Assembly: GCA_015295885.1 (NCBI GenBank)
Contig: DVEE01000032.1
Span: forward strand, 1 to 8,870
Direction: 5' to 3'
DNA length: 8,870 nucleotides
From: Leptolyngbyaceae cyanobacterium M65_K2018_010
GTDB lineage: Bacteria; Cyanobacteriota; Cyanobacteriia; Phormidesmidales; Phormidesmidaceae
The number at the start of each line of letters is the position of its first letter. Within the stretch, counting starts at the first letter, position 1. Positions 1 through 4,488 of the stretch are shown in pieces. Under the pieces are notes generated by a model that was given only the letters and a program-made list of their open reading frames with translations, was not told the DNA's origin and did no database searches. The translations under genes were made by a program, and so were the position numbers.

Positions 1-648
1 CTGGGCTTCAATCAGCAATTGCACATCCTGTCCCACCGGTACATGGAGTTCCCCGTCCACAATGCCGCTGTCGGGATAGCGAAAGATCCAGGCATACTGC
101 ATGCCGGTCACATTAACGGTCAGATCTGGAGCTTGGCCTTCTCCCTGGGGATTAGCGCCAAAGCCATAGACCTGCCTAGGGGGGGTGGAGTCTCCGGCTT
201 GGGCCATCAGCATCGGGGCCTCCACATCAACCTGGCTGGTCTGCGGGGCATGGGCGATCAGGGTGCCGTGGTTATGATGGCCGCCCGGGGCAAATCCCCC
301 CATATCCTGAAAAACCACCACACTATAAAGCCCCAGCCCCACCACAATCACTGCCGGAATCGCGGTCCAAAAGGCTTCGAGGGGAAGGTTTCCCTCGATG
401 GGCAAGCCATCGGTATCATCGCCCTGGCGCCGACGAAAGCGGATCAAAGAATAAACAATGGCCCCCTGCACTACGATGAACAGAGCGGTGCCAATGGTGA
501 CCATGACGTTGAAGAATTCATCCACCAGGGGGGCTTGCTCTGAAGCCTGCACAGGCAGCAGATGGTTGTTCTGACCGAACCATAGGCTAATCAGGGTGAC
601 CACCACACCGATGATTAGGGTCCAAAAGGGCGCCGGAATTTGTTGCAT
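1..648 (-). CDS. ctaC: Cytochrome c oxidase subunit II, aa3-type, N-terminal 216 residues (partial)
   Basis: Subunit II receives electrons from cytochrome c6 or plastocyanin at its CuA site and passes them to subunit I of the terminal oxidase. Translating the minus strand from ATG at 648 gives an open frame to the window edge. Residues 8-25 form an uncleaved-signal or anchor helix. Residues 45-69 form a membrane helix followed by the basic stretch LIRFRRR. Residues 90-113 (PLEAFWTAIPAVIVV...) match the second helix of the subunit II hairpin. A His/Gly/Pro-rich linker (about 117-175) leads into the cupredoxin domain (LTVNVTGMQYAWIF, 176-189; GELHVPVG, 199-206). The CuA ligand region (Cys-x3-Cys, His, Met) lies beyond the edge; known homologues are about 300-340 aa, so roughly 100 residues are missing. 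GGAGG at 659-655 is six bases before the ATG. ctaD and ctaE would be expected next, off the left edge. Confidence 0.95.
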   Translation of the reverse strand, partial: MQQIPAPFWTLIIGVVVTLISLWFGQNNHLLPVQASEQAPLVDEFFNVMVTIGTALFIVVQGAIVYSLIRFRRRQGDDTDGLPIEGNLPLEAFWTAIPAVIVVGLGLYSVVVFQDMGGFAPGGHHNHGTLIAHAPQTSQVDVEAPMLMAQAGDSTPPRQVYGFGANPQGEGQAPDLTVNVTGMQYAWIFRYPDSGIVDGELHVPVGQDVQLLIEAQ

Positions 649-653
649 AGCTG

Positions 654-670
654 TCCTCCCCGAGGGGGAG
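654..670 (-). promoter_or_regulatory. ctaC ribosome binding site inside a short hairpin
   Basis: On the minus strand CTCCCC (670-665), a three-base CTC loop and GGGGAG (661-656) form a perfect six-pair stem. Its 3' arm overlaps the Shine-Dalgarno GGAGG (659-655) of ctaC. If it forms in the mRNA, it would partly hide the ribosome binding site. The inverted repeat is seen directly; any regulatory effect is inference. Confidence 0.4.
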
Positions 671-694
671 CAAAACTGTGAAGAGCAATTAAAC

Positions 695-702
695 GCGATC
701 GC
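695..702. repeat. HIP1 octamer GCGATCGC in the ctaC leader
   Basis: A perfect HIP1 palindrome, the over-represented octamer of many cyanobacterial genomes, lies 46 bases upstream of the ctaC start codon and is followed by an A7 run on the plus strand. Confidence 0.85.
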
Positions 703-981
703 AAAAAAATGACACCGCGCTCTATGGCATCCTAAGACCCAAGCCTTTGGGGATCGCTAAAACTTTGGATTTGCTTCAACTGTCGAGGGGTTCTGGGGGA
801 GCAATCATAAAGCTTTGTAAAGACCAGCCCTGCGCGACCACGGGGCATCCCCATCCCAAACCCCCGGCCAAACAAAAGCCCGATAACCTCCATGACCAGA
901 ACGGATGGGAGGTTTCGGGCAAGTTAGTCGGCGAGGCTGCCCCCTTGGCCATGTTCCTCAAGGGCTGTCAGGAGGGTTGGC

Positions 982-1965
982 CTAACTGGCAATGTAGCCA
1001 TGCATGGTCGATTTGCGACGGCGCAGATGCTTAAGAGCCTGTTGTTCTAACTGTCGCACTCGCTCCCGGCTAATATTCATACGATTGCCCACCTTGGCCA
1101 GGGAAAGCTCATTGCCATCTTCCAGACCGTAGCGCAGGGTAATCACCTCTTTCTGTTGGGGCGTTAGCTCTGACAGCAAATTGCGAATATCCTGCTTGAG
1201 GGATTCCTGAGCCGTAAAGGTTTCCGGAGAAATACCATCATCCTCTAGCAGCTCTTGCAACTCGGTATCCTGGTTATCGCCAATGCGTACATCCAAGGAA
1301 ATGGGTTGGCGTGCCATCACCAGAAACTCACGAATTTGCCTAGGTTCTAGCTCTAGCTCCTCGCCAATCTCGGCGGCATTAGGGCTGCGCCCCAGCTTTT
1401 GAGACAGCTCCCGCTGTACCCGCTTGATTTTGTTGAGCTTTTCGGTGATGTGAATCGGTAGGCGAATCGTGCGAGCCTGCTGAGCAATCGCCCGGGTGAT
1501 GGCCTGGCGAATCCACCAATAGGCATAGGTTGAAAACTTATACCCCTTAGTCGGATCAAATTTCTCGACCCCCCGTTCAAGGCCCAAGGTGCCTTCCTGA
1601 ATCAAATCCAGGAATTCGAGATTACGTTTTTGATATTTCTTGGCAATGGCGACTACTAATCGCAGGTTAGCCTCGATCATTTTGCGCTTAGCTCGATCCC
1701 CCAAGCGAAGTTGTTTATTCAGTTGCTCAGGGGTTATCTGAGCGGCTTCGGCCCACTCCAGTCGAGTCGGCTCTCGCTCTAGGGAACTCGCTAGTTTTTC
1801 CTTCACTTCTAGCAACGCCATGTAGGCCTGCACCTGCTTGCCATAAATAATTTCCTCTTCATGGGTCAGCAAAGGAACACGGCCAATCTCATGGAGATAG
1901 GTTCGTACAGCGTCGGCGCTGTAGAGGGGTTTAGTTTTTAGGATACGGGTTTTGGTTTTTGTCAT
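982..1965 (-). CDS. Group 2 RNA polymerase sigma-70 factor (RpoD/SigA family, SigB/SigD-like)
   Basis: A non-essential-type primary-like sigma factor that directs RNA polymerase to SigA-like promoters, usually under stress, dark or nutrient change in cyanobacteria. The protein is 327 aa, normal for group 2, and has no long region 1.1. Region 1.2 is at about 17-46 (VRTYLHEIGRVPLLTHEEEI). Region 2 is at 96-162: EANLRLVVAIAKKY core binding, then DLIQEGTLGLERGVEKFDP and the -10 recognition segment STYAYWWIRQAITRAI. Region 3 follows at about 165-245. Region 4 is at 255-327, with the helix-turn-helix LSLAKVGNRMNISRERVRQLE (288-308) for -35 binding. I chose ATG 1965 because GGAGG and AAGG lie just upstream (AAGG about seven bases before it) and family similarity begins there. 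An in-frame ATG at 2094 would add 43 residues unlike sigma sequence. The paralogue letter is uncertain. Confidence 0.93.
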   Translation of the reverse strand: MTKTKTRILKTKPLYSADAVRTYLHEIGRVPLLTHEEEIIYGKQVQAYMALLEVKEKLASSLEREPTRLEWAEAAQITPEQLNKQLRLGDRAKRKMIEANLRLVVAIAKKYQKRNLEFLDLIQEGTLGLERGVEKFDPTKGYKFSTYAYWWIRQAITRAIAQQARTIRLPIHITEKLNKIKRVQRELSQKLGRSPNAAEIGEELELEPRQIREFLVMARQPISLDVRIGDNQDTELQELLEDDGISPETFTAQESLKQDIRNLLSELTPQQKEVITLRYGLEDGNELSLAKVGNRMNISRERVRQLEQQALKHLRRRKSTMHGYIAS

Positions 1966-2238
1966 GAACTGACCTTGCCTCCACTGACAATGCTGAAAAC
2001 GCCCAGGAATGAAATATTTTGGGAAAGAGGCTTGCTCTGGGAGGCGGATCCCAGAAAAACTTGACAACCTCTCCTTGAAAGACAGGCGATCCATACTCGC
2101 CCATTAAGCAGAGCCCTCTCGGGAAACCTTAGGCTCTCACTTGCGCCTGTAAAGCTGTGATTTTTGTCCCAGTAGTGGCTCTTACACCAACCAGCCACAA
2201 ACCAACAACTGCCTCAAACTCAGGATTTCCTATCCACC

Positions 2239-2264
2239 TTGCCTCTCAAAGAAGCCAGAGGCAA
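2239..2264. repeat. Perfect 8-bp inverted repeat in the probable sigma mRNA leader
   Basis: TTGCCTCT (2239-2246) and AGAGGCAA (2257-2264) are exact reverse complements around a ten-base loop. No T-tract follows on either strand, so it is not a classical terminator. It sits between the candidate promoter and the sigma start codon, so it would be transcribed in the 5' leader. Confidence 0.5.
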
Positions 2265-2296
2265 ACTCAAGAACTACTACACCTTTATTTCTCCAG

Positions 2297-2324
2297 AATA
2301 TAGCAACCCCTCTGTTGCGTAAAG
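2297..2324 (-). promoter_or_regulatory. Candidate promoter of the sigma gene
   Basis: On the minus strand TATATT (2302-2297) fits a -10 box. CTTTAC (2324-2319) lies 16 bases upstream as a weak -35, and the spacer itself holds GCAAC/GTTGC (2303-2307/2314-2318). A start near 2290 would give a leader of about 325 bases before ATG 1965. Only the -10 is convincing. Confidence 0.35.
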
Positions 2325-2326
2325 CC

Positions 2327-2340
2327 CTACAAACTTGTAG
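2327..2340. promoter_or_regulatory. 14-bp palindrome next to the sigma -35 (possible operator)
   Basis: CTACAAACTTGTAG has six-base arms (CTACAA/TTGTAG) around two central bases. It ends three bases upstream of the candidate -35 of the sigma gene, a common place for an activator or repressor. It matches no regulator box that I can name. Confidence 0.3.
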
Positions 2341-2495
2341 TAAAACTTAATGACTCCTTACTGTTCCGTTTTGTTTCCACCCACACAAAACTTTGATTGA
2401 AAAGTCAGGAATCCCCGTCAAACAGATTTACAGCTTTATCTCCCTTGCCCAGAGCCTGGATGGATGATTTTATTATCTGGGTTTAAGGGGGTTCA

Positions 2496-2609
2496 TCAAT
2501 TGGGGATCGCCCCCGTGGAAAACCGTACCTGTCGAATGTCCTCCAAAGCCTTGTTTTGGGCTGTTGGGTAAAACACAATCCAACCCTCCAAGTATGCTCC
2601 TGGCATCAT
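2496..2609 (-). other. Short protein-like minus-strand frame, small gene or remnant
   Basis: From ATG at 2609 this frame encodes 37 residues ending in FSTGAIPN. The frame stays open for 15 more codons upstream (including VITLKYGLA) before a stop. The order of residues (GWIVFYPTAQNKALEDIRQV) reads like a folded protein rather than a shadow, and no gene lies opposite it. There is no clear ribosome binding site and I recognise no family. It may be a small gene, the tail of a decayed gene, or chance. Confidence 0.2.
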
Positions 2610-2823
2610 AGCCAGACCATATTTCAAGGTAATGACATTCCTATGACGGCTCTATGGCGCAACTTCTGTGAGGCCTTTCGCCTACCAAGGCTGGCTGAAA
2701 CTCGCGGCAGATACTTCCACCATCACGTTTTGTAGAGACGGGCGACGGTTTCAGGGGCCGCCGCTGGTCTTAAAGACAGCCCTGGACCCCGTGGGCAGAT
2801 AGCGTCAAAATCCATGCCTGATA

Positions 2824-3060
2824 ATGAAAAAACAACGGTTCAAACTTTTCCTGCTGGCCATCGGTTGGCTGCTCGTCTTCCTAGGGGCCAGCGCCTTCAG
2901 ACCCAGCTATCTAGTAGAAGCGACGATGAATCACCTCAACGTTGAGTTCGTCTCAAAGAAGGCCTATGTGATCACCGTTGTTGGGTTGCGATGGGTCTAC
3001 CGGGCCTACCTCCTAGGCCTGGCGACCTTCACAATAGGAATTCTAAGCGGGTGGCGATGA
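2824..3060 (+). CDS. Hypothetical small membrane protein (78 aa)
   Basis: I do not recognise the family. The protein starts MKKQRFK, a positive-inside N terminus, then has a hydrophobic helix at about 8-25 (LFLLAIGWLLVFLGASAF). A polar segment follows (26-46), then a second hydrophobic stretch at about 47-75 broken by RWVYR, which could be one helix or two short ones. This points to a small integral membrane protein. No clear Shine-Dalgarno precedes ATG 2824. An overlapping ATG at 2814 in another frame gives only about 40 unconvincing residues. It ends 143 bases before ccmK4 on the same strand, but a -10 element in between argues for separate transcription. Confidence 0.45.
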   Translation: MKKQRFKLFLLAIGWLLVFLGASAFRPSYLVEATMNHLNVEFVSKKAYVITVVGLRWVYRAYLLGLATFTIGILSGWR

Positions 3061-3132
3061 ACCCTCGATAGCCACCGTTGAGCAACCGTCTGGCCTAGCC
3101 GCCCAGACCTAAGGAATTCAGGAGATTAGGGC

Positions 3133-3159
3133 GCGATCGCACCCCCCGCCCCGTACAAT
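3133..3159 (+). promoter_or_regulatory. Candidate ccmK4 promoter with overlapping HIP1 site
   Basis: TACAAT (3154-3159) is a good -10 hexamer, 44 bases before the ccmK4 start. No TTGACA-like -35 is present; the expected position is taken by the HIP1 octamer GCGATCGC (3133-3140) and a C-rich run. The promoter may depend on an activator or an alternative sigma factor. Confidence 0.35.
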
Positions 3160-3203
3160 AAAGGATGATTTTTCCTATACAGGATTTTCAGAGGAGAGCA
3201 GCT

Positions 3204-3551
3204 ATGCCCCAGGCCGTAGGGTCTCTGGAGACCAGAGGGTTTCCCCCCGTCTTAGCCGCCGCCGATGCCATGGTCAAAGCCGGTCGAGTTACCCTGATTG
3301 GGTATATCCGAGCTGGGAGTGCCCGCTTTGTGGTGAATATTCGGGGCGATGTGTCTGAGGTCAAGGCGGCTATGGCCGCCGGAGTAGAAGCGGCGGAGAA
3401 TACCCCCGGCGGCATCTTAGAAACCTGGGTGATTATTCCTCGGCCCCATGAAAACGTAGTGGCGGTGCTGCCCATCGACTTTACGGAAGAGGTGGAAGTC
3501 TTCCGCCAGGCGGTGGAGATGCCCATTTTGCCGGGTGCCACTGGGCGTTAG
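3204..3551 (+). CDS. ccmK4: Carboxysome shell protein CcmK4-type (BMC domain), 115 aa
   Basis: A single-BMC-domain protein that forms hexamers tiling the facets of the beta-carboxysome, whose central pore is thought to pass small metabolites such as bicarbonate and RuBP. The sequence opens PQAVGSLETRGFPPVLAAAD and carries the pore segment GYIRAGSARF with pore-loop RAGS at 36-39. NIRGDVSEVKAAMAAG (45-60) and VIIPRPHENVVAVLPIDF (76-93) follow. The RAGS pore and IIPRPHENV match CcmK4 as I recall it; CcmK1/K2 have KIGS and CcmK3 differs more. Length is usual (CcmK4 is about 112-114 aa). ATG 3204 is preceded by GAGGAG (3191-3196) at seven bases; a frame extension to 3165 adds 13 residues outside the family. 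ccmK3, its usual upstream partner, is absent here. Confidence 0.92.
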   Translation: MPQAVGSLETRGFPPVLAAADAMVKAGRVTLIGYIRAGSARFVVNIRGDVSEVKAAMAAGVEAAENTPGGILETWVIIPRPHENVVAVLPIDFTEEVEVFRQAVEMPILPGATGR

Positions 3552-3614
3552 GTCCACAACTCCTTTGAAATAGCTTACGAGCCAGAGGACATGCCGGCGG
3601 CGTTCGGGGTTGGG

Positions 3615-3722
3615 CTAGAACGGGTCAGGGTGAAACCACTCCCAGGAGCCATACCGGCTACGGCTGTCCTCGATCTGAAGGCAAGTCTTCAGGGGGGATC
3701 GACTTAAAGCGGGATCAATCTC
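3615..3722 (-). pseudogene. Possible C-terminal gene remnant, minus strand
   Basis: A 35-codon frame between two stops (TAG at 3725-3723 and TAG at 3617-3615). It contains IEDSRSRYGSWEWFHPDPF before the stop, a composition typical of a real protein C terminus. No start codon belongs to it. A dispersed-repeat-like palindrome begins just upstream, which could have split or replaced the rest. The plus-strand frame opposite is also open, so chance cannot be excluded. Family not recognised. Confidence 0.18.
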
Positions 3723-3728
3723 CTAGCA

Positions 3729-3790
3729 AGAAGCCAGGGGTCAGGAGTTCAGAATTCGGAAGGTGACAGGCTTCTGGCTCCTAACTTCCC
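3729..3790. repeat. Degenerate palindromic dispersed-type repeat
   Basis: AGAAGCC (3729-3735) pairs exactly with GGCTTCT (3769-3775). Between and beyond them are GGGGTCAGGAGTTCAGAATTC and GGCTCCTAACTTCCC, whose AGGAG/CTCCT and AGTT/AACT elements complement each other. The vocabulary (TCAGGAGT, CAGAATTC, CTTCTGGCTCCT) resembles the short palindromic intergenic repeats common in filamentous cyanobacteria. The arms are seen; the repeat family is from memory. Confidence 0.45.
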
Positions 3791-3848
3791 TATACTCAGT
3801 CCTGTCCCAGCTTATGTTGATACCGGTCTTCAGCACCGCCTAGCCTAG

Positions 3849-4131
3849 GTCGACCTCCCTAGGGAAGTCACTCCCCAGGAAGTGCTGATCTCACCCATTG
3901 TGTTGACCTTAGGGCTACGGGAGTGTGGAGCTGGTTGGCGGCCTCCATCAATTCCAGCGTCGGATTGAGCCGGAGCTGAACCTTGATCGGGTGCCCACGG
4001 ATCTGAAGGAACTTTCCCAAAGTTTAGGGGGCCTACTGGCCGACCCGGCAGAGAAAGACTCCACATTCGGGATCTACGCCCCTTTGGATAAAGGCGCAAT
4101 CCAGGCTGCTCTGGATTCAGCGCAGCAATGA
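3849..4131 (+). pseudogene. Possible frameshifted gene remnant
   Basis: Two open frames overlap head to tail on the plus strand. The first is open 3849-3965 and contains QEVLISPIVLTLGLRE. The second is open 3913-4131, beginning with or without a GTG at 3925, and ends GIYAPLDKGAIQAALDSAQQ. Joined across 3913-3965 by one frame change they would make a tail of roughly 90 residues with a helical, charged character. The second frame alone (68 codons from GTG) lacks a ribosome binding site. I do not recognise the family, so this could also be a short intact gene or chance. Confidence 0.28.
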
Positions 4132-4180
4132 TCTGCCCCCCGGACAGGTTTTGCAAGACACGGGATGCCCGTTTTAGGGG

Positions 4181-4199
4181 AATTTACTCTGGGTAAATT
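4181..4199. promoter_or_regulatory. AT-rich dyad upstream of chlH (AATTTAC-N5-GTAAATT)
   Basis: Perfect seven-base arms at 4181-4187 and 4193-4199, followed by TTTATTT. It could be an operator, or a weak terminator for plus-strand transcripts entering from the ccmK4 side because a T-rich tail follows. Its right arm begins the nonamer GTAAATTTT, repeated 55 bases downstream. Confidence 0.35.
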
Positions 4200-4246
4200 T
4201 TATTTAACGCATTGAAACATAGTCGGGAGAAGGAATCTCGAAAATC

Positions 4247-4263
4247 TGTAAATTTTCTTTACA
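4247..4263. promoter_or_regulatory. AT-rich dyad upstream of chlH (TGTAAA-N5-TTTACA)
   Basis: Perfect six-base arms at 4247-4252 and 4258-4263, about 90 bases upstream of the chlH -35. It includes the second copy of GTAAATTTT (4248-4256). It looks like a dimeric regulator site. It is not an NtcA box: GTA and TAC are nine bases apart instead of eight. Confidence 0.35.
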
Positions 4264-4352
4264 AAGCCGAGGCTGGTTTATTGCGAATTATGTCACCTGG
4301 AGACGCCAAGCCTTATCTGGTAGGGTTTTCTGCTAAAAACATAATCAGACCT

Positions 4353-4381
4353 TTGACTTTGGCTTCGTTGCGAAATATTTC
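4353..4381 (+). promoter_or_regulatory. Candidate chlH promoter
   Basis: TTGACT (4353-4358), a 17-base spacer and TATTTC (4376-4381) form a good sigma-70 type pair. Transcription would start near 4388, giving a leader of about 100 bases before ATG 4489 that begins almost at the hairpin at 4393. Confidence 0.5.
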
Positions 4382-4392
4382 AAATGAGTGCC

Positions 4393-4419
4393 CCTAGGGG
4401 GTCGTCTATCACCCCTAGG
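4393..4419 (+). promoter_or_regulatory. Hairpin at the 5' end of the chlH leader
   Basis: CCTAGGGG (4393-4400) pairs exactly with CCCCTAGG (4412-4419) around an 11-base loop. No T-run follows, so it is not an ordinary terminator. The left arm can instead pair with downstream bases CGACC-TA-CCCCC (4446-4457), so two exclusive folds are possible. Its position right after the inferred start suggests a role in mRNA stability or leader control (inference). Confidence 0.45.
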
Positions 4420-4488
4420 TCCTCGTTCTGGGTTTGTCGGTATGGCGACCTACCCCCTTAGCATTTGCCGCGAAAGGAGTTTTACTGC

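Larger units (their letters stand above)
649..981. other. Intergenic region between the sigma gene and ctaC
   Basis: This 333-base stretch holds no gene I can support; the short frames on both strands (for example 747-1034 plus) lack family features. It must hold the 3' end of the sigma transcript and probably the ctaC promoter. A TATGAT hexamer on the minus strand (809-804) could be a -10 box, but no -35 stands at the right distance. The only dyad behind the sigma stop is CCCTTG/CAAGGG (942-947/959-964) with an 11-base loop and no T-tract, so it is a poor terminator. Confidence 0.5.
1966..2823. other. Long intergenic region upstream of the sigma gene
   Basis: These 858 bases separate the sigma gene (minus) from the small membrane ORF (plus). 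The part nearest the sigma gene looks like its leader and promoter, with a hairpin at 2239-2264, a promoter-like pair at 2297-2324 and a palindrome at 2327-2340. Further right are small dyads (CTGGC/GCCAG at 2600-2604/2611-2615; GTCTT/AAGAC at 2767-2777), a 37-codon minus-strand frame (2496-2609), and one TGTAGAGACG (2731-2740), a motif I associate with dispersed cyanobacterial repeats, here without its partner arm. No standard-size gene or RNA gene is seen. Confidence 0.55.
3552..4488. other. Long intergenic region between ccmK4 and chlH
   Basis: About 940 bases without an intact gene. From left to right it contains a minus-strand remnant-like frame (3615-3722), a degenerate palindromic repeat (3729-3790), an AvrII-type cluster with two CCTAGG flanking the palindrome AGGTCGACCT (3844-3863), a two-frame decayed ORF (3849-4131), two AT-rich dyads (4181-4263), the chlH promoter (4353-4381) and a leader hairpin (4393-4419). 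No terminator with a T-tract is evident behind ccmK4. The 61-codon TTG-started frame at 4212-4397 runs through the promoter and is not believed. Confidence 0.55.

Noticed and set aside
19..543. 174-codon plus-strand ORF
   Set aside because: It is antisense to ctaC, whose protein is clearly recognisable; the plus frame has no family features.
942..964. Terminator behind the sigma gene
   Set aside because: Only six pairs with an 11-base loop and no T-tract; too weak to call.
1966..2094. 43-residue N-terminal extension of the sigma factor from ATG 2094
   Set aside because: The extra residues do not resemble sigma region 1, while ATG 1965 has ribosome binding signals and gives the normal group 2 length.
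3188..3541. 117-codon minus-strand ORF
   Set aside because: It lies entirely opposite the recognisable BMC-domain gene ccmK4.
4247..4263. NtcA binding site
   Set aside because: The GTA and TAC half-sites are nine bases apart, while NtcA needs GTA-N8-TAC.
4212..4397. 61-codon TTG-started ORF before chlH
   Set aside because: It runs through the dyad and the chlH promoter, has no ribosome binding site and does not read like a protein.
4465..4488. Upstream TTG start for chlH
   Set aside because: The Shine-Dalgarno AAGGAG lies inside this extension and the family N terminus begins MFTHVKP at 4489.
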